From NCBI GenBank assembly GCA_022606425.2, contig JAHDVF020001467.1, positions 1,054,001-1,118,000 of the forward strand: a stretch of 64,000 nt of DNA, read 5' to 3'. Under the pieces are notes generated by a model, which worked only from the letters and a program-made list of their open reading frames with translations, did no database searches and was not told where the DNA came from. Position numbers and translations under genes: made by a program. This stretch comes from Lepidostoma basale. Taxonomy: Eukaryota > Arthropoda > Insecta > Trichoptera > Lepidostomatidae. This document shows positions 1-9,472 of this stretch, piece by piece (the first letter of the stretch is position 1; each line of letters begins with the position of its first letter).

Positions 1-30
1 TTGTATGAAAGAAAAAAAAAATTCGCTCTG

Positions 31-152
31 TATTTTTAATTGCTTATATATATTAAATATAATAATATATAATAACTTTGTAAAGCTTTACCGTATTTTT
101 AATTGCTTATATATATTAAATATAATAATATAACTTTATAAAACCATAACTT
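31..152. repeat. 63-bp tandem duplication, AT-rich
   Basis: Two adjacent near-identical units start at 31 and 94, each opening TATTTTTAATTGC and followed by the same TA-rich run. The second unit lacks a few bases. There is no coding content; this is a local duplication. Confidence 0.8.
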
Positions 153-270
153 CATAATGCAGCGTGAAAAGTGAAACATGTTTTTTTAAATACATAATAT
201 GATTCAGTTGCAGTACAATATTTCTGTTTAGAGCTGCTGTATCAAAGGTGGAACTAACATAATGAAGAAG

Positions 271-376
271 AAGAAGTAGACTTAGAATGATGAAACGTGT
301 CATCCCATAAAGTATAATAAAACTTATTTATTGTTTCTTGAACAATGATGTAAAACTCCATATTAAATCATGAAGT
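271..376 (+). repeat. family A palindromic repeat, fragment
   Basis: It contains GAAACGTGTCATCCCATAAA and then the family A end (TTGTTTCTTGAACAATGATG, then a block reading AAAACTCCATATTAAAT). The same blocks recur in about 18 places in the window. Only one arm is present here, with an internal deletion. Confidence 0.6.
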
Positions 377-414
377 TAGTCTATACTCTCATTCGAATAG
401 TCTATACTCTCAGT

Positions 415-467
415 CGCCATTTATATAATATCATTTAGTATCGCCATTTATATAATATCATTAGTGC
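415..467. repeat. 27-bp tandem duplication
   Basis: CGCCATTTATATAATATCAT occurs twice, from 415 and from 442, directly before the 5' truncation point of LINE-alpha copy 1. It may be a by-product of that insertion. Confidence 0.7.
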
Positions 468-976
468 ACAATGGTGTTCTTGTGCCGACCCTTATGTATG
501 GAAGTGAAGCATGGAACTGGAAAAAGACGGATGAAAGTAGAATAAATGCAGTAGAAATGAGACCTCTAAGACGAATGTGTGGCAAATCTGTTTATGATAG
601 AGTGACAAATGCAAGTATAAGAAGTGAATGTGGTGCGAATGAAAGTGTTATGAACAAAATAAGGAAAGGGTCTTTAAGATGGTTTGGACACATGGAAAGA
701 ATGAGTGAAGACAGAATGGTAAAGAAGGTATATGTAAACGGCGTGAACGGAGCTAGAAATAGAGGAAGGCCGAGGAAAACGTGGCACGATCAAATCAATC
801 AAATATTGAATGTCGGTCACGTGAGGAGTCGGAAAAATCGACGTGCGTGCATGACAAGATGTATGAATGTAGAGGAAGCGAGAGACGTATGTCAGGACAG
901 AACAGTGTGGCGTTCCATTATTTCTGCCTACACCTCCGGGGAGACGGCGTGATGGTAAGTTAGTTAGTTAGTTAGT
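462..976 (+). mobile_element. LINE-alpha copy 1, 3' end with 162-codon ORF remnant
   Basis: This is a 5'-truncated non-LTR retrotransposon. The open frame 464-952 encodes the C-terminal part of the reverse transcriptase protein after the catalytic palm. Visible motifs are LMYGSEAWNW, SLRWFGHMERM, RGRPRKTWHDQI and a Cys/Arg-rich end. It aligns residue for residue with the C-terminal half of the longer copy at 31378-32526. After the stop comes the family tail, GTGATGGTAAG then repeated TTAG. The frame is still open, so the copy may be fairly young. RT-domain catalytic residues are absent, so it cannot move itself. An RTE-like or related clade is likely but was not tested by phylogeny. Confidence 0.88.
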
Positions 977-1149
977 ATCCCCTAACTATATGACAATTGT
1001 CGAAAAAATTCTTAACGAGTTCCAAGAAATACTTTACAATATTTCTGGACCTACCCAAATAATAACATGTATAAAGTTACATCAATTATCGTTAATTGCC
1101 ATATTCTGCTCCATTTACTAGTGTATATAAACTGCAACGAGTTTAAGTT

Positions 1150-1258
1150 TCGTCACATTTGATAATGCCTTAGAAGGGCGAAACATGTCATTCCCATAAA
1201 ATGTAATAAAACTTCTAGAAAACTGACGTTTTCATTCGTATTAATTATATAATAAAAC
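1150..1258 (+). repeat. family A repeat, right arm
   Basis: It carries GATAATGCCTTAGAAGGGCG, AAACATGTCATTCCCATAAA, then CTTCTAGAAAACTGACG and TTTTCATTCGTATTAATTA. It matches the right arm of the palindromic copy at 43546-43762. The stem-loop plus GAAAC-ATGTC layout resembles a decayed hammerhead (core TTGATAA instead of CTGANGA). Confidence 0.7.
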
Positions 1259-1852
1259 TTATAAAAAACATATGTTTAATAGGGAGCTTTACCTATCATT
1301 CTTCAAGAAACATTTTAATGTTGCTATTTTAATAAAGTATTTTTAGTTATTCGTAGGACTGAATGTTTGTTAAATCTATATGATATATGTAGTGGGAATA
1401 GCTGAATACTACGAACAGTTCTAAATAAGTTTACCGAAAAAAACCTTTTGATTGTACGTAGCAAGTTAATAGACGGTTCGGACGTCGAGATTTTTTATCC
1501 CGAGAACAAATTGCCTCCAGCAATGAAGTCCTCCGTGACACGAGACAAAGCTAATTGAGAAAGCCCCGCCAAATTACAACCGATCTTGATTCGGCCCCTT
1601 TCACCTCTGCCCGAAAATAACGCTATTGGAAAAGTAAATAAATCAATCCGCGCCTATCTTGTTTACTTCTTATTGTCAGAGTTGTCAAAGGGAAGAAATG
1701 GAAGGAGTTATATGTATTGTTTTTGTTTACTCACTTGCGTGGATAATTTTTTTTATATCCTAACGCAACGACAGTAAAGCGAGACAGTACAAGTACTATT
1801 TTTGTGTAATATATTTTTTCGTTTTTAGAATAATCCTATTTTTCTTATTGTT
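1259..1852. other. AT-rich DNA, no feature recognised
   Basis: A 63-codon ORF at 1586-1777 shows no recognisable motif and is probably chance. No repeat shared with the rest of the window was seen. Confidence 0.5.
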
Positions 1853-1905
1853 GTTAATTGTTTCTTGAACTATTATGTAAAACTACGTATTTAATATGTA
1901 AGCAG
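1853..1905 (+). repeat. family A end fragment
   Basis: A degraded copy of the TTGTTTCTTGAACAATGATG / AAAACTCCATATT terminal block of family A. Confidence 0.5.
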
Positions 1906-1924
1906 ACTGTTACGGTTAGTTGAA

Positions 1925-2290
1925 ATATATATTTTATTTCTATTTTTCTTTTTTATACACTTTGTGTATAGAACACTTTGATTAAAAAAAAAATTACATA
2001 GACATGTTTCGGACAAACGGTCCTTCTTCAGTAAAGATACATATTTATAAAAATATTATAAAATTGTTGATGTTTACATGATCTGACAGATGTATTATAT
2101 ATAACATCTCTCAGATCATGTAAACAACGACAATTTTATAATATTTTAATAAATATGTATCTTTACTGAAGAAGAACTGTTTGTCCGAAACATGTCTATA
2201 TAATTTTATTTTTTTAATCAAAGTGTTGTATATACAAATTGTATAAAAAAGAAAAATAGAAATAAACCGTCATAACAACACAAAGTATGA
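1925..2290. repeat. family C palindromic repeat, two-armed copy
   Basis: The left arm runs from a TTTCTATTTTTC tract through ATACACTTTGTGTATA and GACATGTTTCGGAC to CTTCTTCAGT. The right arm is its reverse complement and adds about 45 nt (ending AACACAAAGTATGACTTATA) that the left arm lacks. The centre is itself palindromic (ATCTGACAGATG). Each arm contains the cassette CTGAAGA-A-GGAC-loop-GTCC-GAAA-CATGT-C on its outward strand (minus about 2001-2033, plus about 2164-2197). The lopsided ends do not fit a simple terminal-inverted-repeat DNA transposon. Confidence 0.75.
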
Positions 2291-2333
2291 CTTATATAGA
2301 AGAAATAAATATATTTAAATTCTTTAGATCTCT

Positions 2334-2676
2334 AGAATGCGGTCCAAATGAAAGTGTTATGAACAAAATAATGAAAGGGACTTTAAGGTGGTGTGGACAC
2401 ATGGGAAGAATGAATGAAGAAAGAATAGCAAAAAAGTGTAAGTTAACAATGTAAATGGAACTATAAATAGAGGTAGACCGAGGAAAACGTGGCAAGATCA
2501 AATAAATCAAATATTGAATGTCGGCCACGTGCGGAGTAGGAGAAATCGACATGCGTGCACGACACGATGTATTAATGTTGAGGAAGCGAAAGAAGTATGT
2601 CAGAAAATAAAAGTGTGGCATTCCATTTTTTTTGTGGCGGGTGATGGCGTGATGGTTAGTAAGTTAGTTAATTTTT
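2334..2676 (+). mobile_element. LINE-alpha copy 2, degraded 3' end
   Basis: Recognisable fragments are GAAAGTGTTATGAACAAAAT, GGACACATGGGAAGAATGAA, AGACCGAGGAAAACGTGGCA and the terminal GGCGTGATGGTTAGTAAG. Frameshifts and deletions break the frame. Confidence 0.8.
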
Positions 2677-2948
2677 TAATTTTCCTAATAGATATTACCA
2701 AAATATAAATAATTATATTTTAACACATATGAGACATAACAAACAAAAAATATTTAGACGACTCATTTGCACACAATACGGTAAACAAAAATACAATAAC
2801 GATATGAAACTAAGAATAACATATCTCAGAAGAATCCCAAATATGTCGACGTCAGTGTGGCAGTACTCTTTCCAGAATTGAAAAAAAATTATATGAATAT
2901 TGCCTCACTGACACGTCTTCACTACATGACGATCAAATTAAATTCAAT

Positions 2949-3195
2949 ACAATGATTTTACTGGAATCTCTTGATGGAAGTTCATTTTAAATAGTAATTA
3001 AATAAAACTATGTTTTTTAACTACTTCCACTATTGTCTTTATTTCGACAGCGACCGGTTTCGCCAGGCTCGCTGTCATTCTGTCGACCATGATCAGTTTG
3101 TCGATGCCAGTGAACCTGGCGAAACCGGTCGCTGTCGAAATAAAGACAAAAGTGGAAGTAGTTAAAAAACATCGTTTTATTTAATTATTATTTAA
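2949..3195. repeat. family B palindromic repeat, short copy
   Basis: Arms run inward from GATTTTACTGGAATCTCTTG through AACTACTTCCAC, GTCTTTATTTCGACAGCGAC and CGGTTTCGCCAGGCTCGCTG. The right arm mirrors them. The spacer between the inner arms is short. Compare the long copy at 3712-4172. Confidence 0.8.
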
Positions 3196-3711
3196 ATTCA
3201 ATACATTTATGTCGTTGAATACGTTGCAATATTTTTAATATTTTCCTTTTGAACATTGTAAAAATCATTTACTATTTGTTCTATATTTATTTCATGAATA
3301 AAATATGTAGATTATTCAAAATTCGTTTGAAAAAATCTACATATTTTAGACTTTTTTTATTAGAGATTAGACACTTAGATTTTTTTCTTAAAAGTTTGAT
3401 CCAAAATTTGATGAAAATAATGATAAATATCATTTTTATGTATTGTGTACTGTTTTTACTTTTTTTTAATTACGTTTCACACAATTCAATTCAATTTTTG
3501 CGCGTCTGTTTTTTAAAAGCATTTTATTCTCATTTCAATTTTAGAACTAATCTCAAATGTTTTAAGTGTGTCGTTAGTGAATAAAGTCAGCCCAAAGTGA
3601 TGCATTGGAACTACGTTTTACAAACGTTGACTGCAATAACGTTCATCAGAGTGGAACTTGTAAAGAATATATTAACCAACGAAACGATTTTAAAACAATA
3701 TTTTTAATAGA
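3196..3711. other. AT-rich DNA, nothing recognised
   Basis: The ORF at 3249-3584 is rich in Phe, Ile, Leu and Lys because of base composition; no domain was seen. Confidence 0.4.
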
Positions 3712-4172
3712 TAATCAAATGATTTTACTGAAATCTCTTGATGGAAGTTCATTTTAAATAATAATTAAATAAAACGATGTTTTTTAACTACTTCCACTTT
3801 TGTCTTTATTTAGACAGCGACCGGTTTCGCCAGGCTCGCTGGCATCGACAGGCTGGTAACACTATTGTAAACCATTTTTCAAAAATTATAAATGAATATG
3901 TAAGAGATAATAAAAATTAAAACCCATTGTATTAAACACGAACCTCCAAGAATACCTGTAATACCAATAGTTAAATTCAGAAAAATTTTACATAAATATT
4001 TGAAGATTATTTTTGTATAGAATCATGTTTACCACCCCGGATCTGTATGTATATAAAGGACTAAGTTTACAATAGTGTTACCAGTCTGTCGATGCCAGCG
4101 AGCCTGGCGAAACCGGTCGCTGTCTAAATAAAGACAAAAGTGGAAGTAGTTAAAAAACATCGTTTTATTTAA
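3712..4172. repeat. family B palindromic repeat, long copy with internal region
   Basis: This is the longest family B copy. The paired arms extend inward to TAACACTATTGTAAACC (3857-3874) and its complement before 4081, enclosing about 200 bp of AT-rich unique sequence. All other copies in the window lack this interior and look like deletion derivatives. Outer ends are AATCAAATGATTTTACTGAA and the CATCGTTTTATTTAA arm. No coding potential was recognised inside. Confidence 0.75.
4081..4124 (+). ncRNA. hammerhead-like motif in family B right arm
   Basis: Reading the plus strand: CAGT (stem I, 4082-4085), core CTGTCGA (4086-4092; canonical is CTGANGA, so A6 is T), one extra T, stem II GCCAG/CTGGC around CGAGC, GAAA (4109-4112), self-complementary ACCGGT, C17 (4118), then GCTG, which pairs with CAGT. 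The substitution at A6 should reduce or abolish cleavage. This is structural inference only. Confidence 0.4.
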
Positions 4173-4814
4173 ATATTTTTAATGTTACGGAATTTGTTTG
4201 TTATACATTATATAATATATTAGCGCAGCGACGAAAATTGAGAAAAAAACAAACGAGTTTAGACAGAATTAAATCAAAAATGCAAAAGATATATGTTTTA
4301 ACAAATAATAAGCTCAATAAACGATTAATTAACTTATTATTTCTCTCAAATGAAACTCTCTCTATTTCTATATCTTCCATATATATAGTTATGTTTATCA
4401 ATTTAAATATATATTGATGATAAAATACCATACTTAAAAAAATCAGTAAAAAACAAAATACTTTTATAGAATACAAAGTAAAATTAAAGATAAATTAAAA
4501 TTCCAAAATTGGTTTCAATATTTTCTACTGTTAAAACAAAATTATTTTGTTTTGTATCAAATACAAAAGCAATGAAATCATTCTTAATGATTTTTATGAA
4601 TGCGCAGGGTTTAGGTTTAACACAATTATGCCCCTCAAAGCCGAAAATGTACTCTTATAAATAAAATTTCATTCAACTTCTGGAAAACTTTCACTTAAAT
4701 TCATATTGAATTCTTAATACTGAGTTTTATATATTCAATATATGCCATAAACAATGCTGATATTGATATTGTTTGTAATGTCTATTGATATAATAAACTG
4801 ATTTGATTTTCTTC
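4173..4814. other. AT-rich DNA, nothing recognised
   Basis: No shared repeat, no credible ORF (the minus ORF 4201-4476 is compositional) and no RNA gene seen. Confidence 0.4.
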
Positions 4815-4816
4815 TA

Positions 4817-5768
4817 CGAGGCCTGTTCAAAAGAAAAGGTGAATTTTGAATTTTCGCGGGCTGTGTACATTCGATTATCCAATTTATTTTTTTGTTATGT
4901 TGGTACACATATGTTTATAATATGTTAGCATTATCAGCCATTTTGGATTAGTGGTTTGTTTTTGACAACTGGAAAGGTTAGTCACGTTTTTGTGTGTTCT
5001 TCGATTTTTTACTTTTGAAAAAAAAAATGGATCAAAGAATATGTATTGAATTTTGCGTTAAAAATAGAATAAAGTGCTCCAACGCACTTAAAATGTTGAC
5101 TGTGGCATTCGGCGAGTCTACTTTGTCTCAAAAAAATGTTTATAAATGGTACAAGCGTTTTACAGAAGGCCGAGAAGATGTTAATGACGATGAGCGTCCT
5201 GGAGTTGCAACCACGTCAACAAACGAAGAAAACATCGAAACAGTGAAGAATATGGTTTTGGAAAATCGTCAAATCACTATTAGGGAAGTTGCAGAGGATG
5301 TTGGCATATCAATCGGCTCATGCCATGCAATTTTCTCGGATGTTTTGGGCATTAAACGTGTGGCAGCGAAGTTTGTTCCGAAATTGCTAAATTTTGAGCA
5401 AAAGCAACGTCGCATTAGTATCACTCAAGAGTGATTATTTGGCCAAAAACAACACCGTAATCATGCCTTAACCACCGTATTCACCAGATTTGGCTCTCTG
5501 TGACTTTTTCCTATTCCTGAAACTGAAGAGACCAATGAAAGGAAAGCGTTTTGCCACAATTGATGAGATAAAGTCAGAATCGAAGAATGAGCTGATGGCC
5601 ATACCGAAAAGCGCATTCCAGAAGTACTTTGAGGATTGGAAGAAGCGCTGGCATAAGTGCATTATATCTGAGAGGGATTACTTTGAAGGGGAGAAAATGG
5701 ATATTGATGAATAAATAAATACTTTTCGAAAAAATTCGAAATTCACCTTTTCTTTTGAACAAACCTCG
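4817..5768 (+). mobile_element. mariner transposon, internally deleted, ends intact
   Basis: Terminal inverted repeats are CGAGGCCTGTTCAAAAG at the left and its near-perfect complement ending AACAAACCTCG at the right. They stay similar for about 35 bp and are flanked by the TA target duplication (4815-4816, 5769-5770). Tc1/mariner elements insert at TA. The element is 952 bp, against about 1.3 kb for full mariners; the difference is an internal deletion in the transposase gene. The ends look complete, so it could in principle have been cross-mobilised by a relative. Confidence 0.92.
5027..5714 (+). pseudogene. mariner transposase remnant, catalytic centre deleted
   Basis: The first part, 5027-5434, encodes the N-terminal helix-turn-helix DNA-binding half (MDQRICIEF, KWYKRFTEGREDV, DDERPGVATTS, REVAEDVGISIGSCHAI). 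The start was chosen at MDQR, after a lysine run. The frame then joins a downstream block (about 5438 onward) encoding LAKNNTVIMP, a TAA where mariners usually have Gln, PPYSPDLALCDFFLF and the C-terminal tail to 5714 (KRFATIDEIK, FEDWKKRWHKCI, YFEGEKMDIDE). About 120 codons that normally hold the first two catalytic Asp residues are missing; only the last Asp block survives. It is inactive. Subfamily not resolved. Confidence 0.9.
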
Positions 5769-5796
5769 TATGTTCGCCATGCTTTGTGTTGTAGAT

Positions 5797-6040
5797 GTTT
5801 TATTTATCTTTTTCTTTTTTATATACTTTGTATATACAACACTAACTTTAAAAAAATAACATTACATATCAGACATGTTTCGGACAACCGGTCCTTCCTC
5901 AGTGATATTTTAAAGATACATATTTAAAATATTTAAAAAAATTATAATATATTATAATATTTTCAATTTGTATTTTTATAATATCACTGAGGGAGGAATT
6001 GTTGTCCGAAACATGTCTGATATGTGATTTTATTTGATTC
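5797..6040. repeat. family C palindromic repeat, two-armed copy
   Basis: Left arm: TTTTTATATACTTTG, then ATTACATATCAGACATG and TTTCGGACAACCGG. The right arm mirrors it from 5981 with ATATCACTGAGGGAGG and TCCGAAACATGTCTGATATG. It lies 28 bp downstream of the mariner. Confidence 0.75.
5866..5908 (-). ncRNA. hammerhead-like motif with intact core (best example)
   Basis: Minus strand, in order: stem I ATATCA; core CTGAGGA, an exact match to CTGANGA; one extra A; stem II GGAC/GTCC with loop CGGTT; GAAA; self-complementary ACATGT; C17; then TGATAT, which pairs with ATATCA over 6 bp. All canonical catalytic-core positions are present. The one departure is the extra base between core A9 and stem II, which recurs in every family here. 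The short stem III would favour a dimeric fold, as described for minimal hammerheads in Penelope-like elements. Cleavage is not demonstrated. Confidence 0.5.
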
Positions 6041-6045
6041 GTTTA

Positions 6046-6507
6046 GATTTGCTTTGATAATTAAAAAACACAATAAATACGAACTATAATAATCCCGTAA
6101 GAATTAAAAAATAAGATAGAAAAACATTTCCCAAAAACGATGCATTCAAATCACAATATCTGTTGTTTGTTATCTTATACTGGTCATTTGAAACCAAAAC
6201 TAGAAGGTGCCTCACTTATTTTGTTTCCTATAGATTGCTGTAAAATCAAACACCATTGATGAAAATTTAAATAATCCGGATCTGTTTATGGAAGTACAAA
6301 CTTTTATTGGCATCAGAATGAATGTAATCTTCCCTAGCGAAGAACTCAGTGAGGTGAATTTTCATTTCGTATTGTACTATTTCAGCCATTGGCAGTTCGT
6401 GAGCTTGAAAGCATCTTCCATGCTTTCTTCTTCTTCTCTTGCTTCACATACCTTACTGGATGTTTGCATTACACTCCTCAGGTCTTACTCTCAACCTTTC
6501 CAGGTCC
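6046..6507. other. unique DNA, nothing firm
   Basis: A CTTCTTCTTCTC tract near 6425 resembles the complement of the GAA tails of the LINE-beta and LINE-gamma families, but no ORF match follows. The ORF 6288-6548 is not credible. Confidence 0.35.
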
Positions 6508-6960
6508 TTCACAATACTTCTTCTTTAAAAAGATCTGACGATCTATGACACAGAAATCATGTCTCGTGGGATTATGAGGTCCAGTTGTCCCTCCATCTCT
6601 TAGGCTTCTAGGTGGGCGATTGCCGGAGGGGATTTAATAAGCGGCTATATGTCACTATCCATTCGGGCTACTCTCCAGTATCTTCTTCTGGATTTACTCC
6701 ACCGAACGATATCCTCTTTTTCGCAAATCTGACCGTGCTGTCAATACGCATGTGCTTTTTCTCCAGATTCTTCAGACACCCTGACACAGCAGAGGGTTTA
6801 CTGACTTGTTCTCCCTTACTTCGGTATAAAGGTCATTATGGCTGCAGATCTCTACTCCCAAATATCTGAAACTCATATCTTGCTCCATAGGTATATATAT
6901 CATCAACAGTCAGCTTACATCTTGTAGGTTGTCTAGATATAGTGACAATACATTTGCGTA
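6508..6960 (-). mobile_element. LINE-beta copy, degraded 3' end
   Basis: The minus strand shows the LINE-beta C-terminus: a block coding SRRRYWRVARMDSD (about 6650-6700), followed downstream by AGATCTGACGATCTATGACA and a GAAGAA-type tail at 6508-6515. The same order occurs at 26630-26957, 40567-41258 and 63178-63600. The frame is broken. The upstream portion to about 6960 is assigned with less certainty. Confidence 0.65.
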
Positions 6961-7531
6961 AAACTTCATTTTGAATATTTGACCTTTAGGATATGATTCG
7001 TTTTATAGAAATTATATTATATTTTATTGAATGTCATTTTTGCCTAATCAGTTATTTATTTAATATTAAATTCAATTCTTACAGCTTATCTTGTACTGAT
7101 AATTTTCCTAATACAATGTAATATCACCAAAGCGCCACTGATTTTATTTGTTGGAACAACGTACTGGAATACCTATCAGTGAAACTATTTATTGAACAAA
7201 GTAATTTCAAGGGGAGATTGTTATGCGAAGGTTTCGTGACGTTTGGACGATTTATGGCAGAATTAAGGGCCGTATGCCATCAGTACCTATCTCCACCTAC
7301 ATCTACTAGTTTGGTACGATATCTTCTGGATTTGAAATTAGAACCGACTTATTGCTATATTTAGATTTTGTCTTTGTTTTATAGATATGTAAAAATCTAA
7401 GGATGCATACTACGTGATTAGATTTTTTTTAAATATTAGCCTGTATATTATGAATTATCATGGTGATAAAGAGAACCCCACATATGAATGTACGAGTATA
7501 TATTTTTACTAGAATTATATTTTTAGCTAGA
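6961..7531. other. unique AT-rich DNA, nothing recognised
   Basis: No shared repeats or credible coding sequence were seen. Confidence 0.35.
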
Positions 7532-8043
7532 ATTGCAGTGCACAATGGTGTTCTTTTACCGACCCTTATGTATGGAAGCGAAGCATGGAACTGGCTAAGG
7601 AAGGATGAAAGTAGAATAAATGCAGTAGAAATGAGATCTCTTAGACGAATGTGTGGATATTCTGTGTATGATAGAGTGTCGAATGAAAATATAAGAAGTG
7701 AATGCGGTGCGAATGATGGTGTCATGAACAAAATAATGAAAGGATCATTAAGATGGTTTGGACATATGGAAAGAATGAATGAAGAAAGAATGGTAAAAAT
7801 TATATGTTAATGATGTAAATGGAACCAGAAATAGAGGAAGACCGAGGAAAACGTGGCACGATCAAATAAATCAAATATTGAATGTCGGCTATGTGAGGAG
7901 TCAGAGAAATTGACGCGCGTGCATGACACGATGTATGAATGTTGAGGAAGCGAGAGAAATATGTCAGGAAAGAAAGGTGTGGCAGTCCATTCTTTCTGCC
8001 TACCCCTTCGGGGAGACGGCGTGATGGTTAGTTAGTTAGTTAT
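7532..8043 (+). mobile_element. LINE-alpha copy 3, 3' end
   Basis: It begins with GTGCACAATGGTGTTC, the same point in the ORF as copy 1. It encodes LMYGSEAWNW, RSLRRMCGYSVYDRVS and SLRWFGHMERMNEERMV up to about 7800. A frameshift at AAAAATTATATG and a TGA near 7911 interrupt the rest. It ends with GGGGAGACGGCGTGATGG and repeated TTAG. Copies 1 and 3 share a truncation point, which suggests a favoured stop during reverse transcription or one source copy. Confidence 0.85.
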
Positions 8044-8290
8044 ATTTTTACTTTTATATTAAAGTAATAATTAAGTAAAATGATATTTTCGAACTATTTC
8101 CACGTGTGTCTTTATTTCGACAGCGACCTGTTTCGCCAGACACATTGGCATCGACAGACTGGTCAGAGAGCCTGGCGAAACCAGTCGCTGTCGAAATAAA
8201 GATAAAATTGGAAGTAGTTAAAAAACATAGTTTAATTTAAAATCATCTGAGCTTCATCAAGATATTTCAATAAAATCATTTGAATAATTT
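8044..8290. repeat. family B palindromic repeat
   Basis: The arms carry CTATTTCCACGTGTGTC, TTTATTTCGACAGCGACCTG and the mirrored CGAAACCAGTCGCTGTCG. It lies directly after the LINE-alpha tail. Confidence 0.75.
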
Positions 8291-8747
8291 TGGGGCAAAA
8301 CCCTAATATACTGAAAAAATATCACCTTTAACTATTTTTAAAAACATTTGGAACACTAATGTATAAAATCCTTAGGCTGCACTGATTCCTAAAAAGCCAG
8401 TCGAAGAAGATATGGACAAATCCATAGAATCTTAAAGTTTACCTTACATTATGTTAACTATATGTTTTTAATATATTGGTGCTGTAAATGAAATTCACGT
8501 GAAGAAAAATACCACGCAAATCTTCACGCCATTATTAATGTTATTACGTAAGTGATTTATTTACTTTCTTACAAAAGTAGTTAACGTATTTTGTTAGTAT
8601 TTATATCTGAAATACATCCTAGTATAACAACACTCTAATAAAGGAATGTCAAACGGATTGGCGTGTAATTAACAAGCGGGTCCTGTAATGCCACCAAAAC
8701 AATCAGAAGACAAGGACACCTCCGGTCCGGAGTCGTTATCCTTCAGC

Positions 8748-8795
8748 CGTTAGCCGTTAGCCGTTGCCCGTTAGGTGCCGCCAGCCGTTAGACTC
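8748..8795 (+). repeat. short GCCGTTA-type repeat in a GC-rich island
   Basis: CAGCCGTTAGCCGTTAGCCG, then TTGCCCGTTAG and later another CAGCCGTTAG. Four to five imperfect copies of a 7-10 bp unit in an otherwise AT-rich region. Confidence 0.6.
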
Positions 8796-9126
8796 GGGAG
8801 CAGCCTTCCGGCCCGGGTGGGACTTCCGGATCCAAAACTGATTCGCTCCAACCGTAGGTTAAATTTAACCGAAGTTTATCCTCGTCCAAAGGCTGGTGAT
8901 CTAAATTAAATGATTTAAATAACAGTTTTATTTTGAGTAATGCAATTAAAATATAAAAAAAATGTTTTTTTTTTCAAAAATTAGATGTCATGGTTTTATG
9001 ATATTAAGATTGTTTTTTATTGTTCAAAATAGCAGTTAAAAATATTCGATTAATGCCAAGATTTCTCAGAAGAAACAGGAAACATTTCAGAACGATTAGA
9101 TATATAAATATATTAATTATAAAAAT

Positions 9127-9219
9127 ATAAAATAAATTAAACACTTTGTATTTAACCACGGTATGCCGGGTTAAACCGTGGACATACTGTGGTTAAATAC
9201 AAAGTGTTTTATTTAGTTT
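9127..9219. repeat. palindrome with ~36-bp arms
   Basis: ACACTTTGTATTTAACCACG followed by GTATG is mirrored by CATACTGTGGTTAAATACAA and AGTGT, with a spacer of about 17 bp containing GGTTAAACC. The arm motif also occurs singly near 41771. Probably a small foldback element. Confidence 0.7.
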
Positions 9220-9424
9220 CTAATCTTTTAAAAGTCTAAGCACAAAGTGAGTGCTTCATATGAAAATTTTGATTAATTATGGTATTTGCTTAAAAAAATA
9301 TGTGAGTTCAATATTTTTTTACAAATAATTGGAAATGAGTTTATTTGTATTTAACTGATAATATTCCATTTGCGCAAAAAACCCACAAACTTTTTTAATT
9401 TGTTTACACACATTGCACATTTCA

Positions 9425-9472
9425 TACGCATCTTTCGGGCCGCAGTCGCCCTTCCTTAGTGTAAAAATATAA
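9425..9472 (-). ncRNA. decayed hammerhead-like motif
   Basis: The minus strand reads CTAAGGA (core with G5 changed to A), an extra A, stem II GGGC/GCCC, GAAA and GATGC. It has the same layout as the other motifs, but a key core base is lost and stem III is not self-complementary. Confidence 0.25.
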
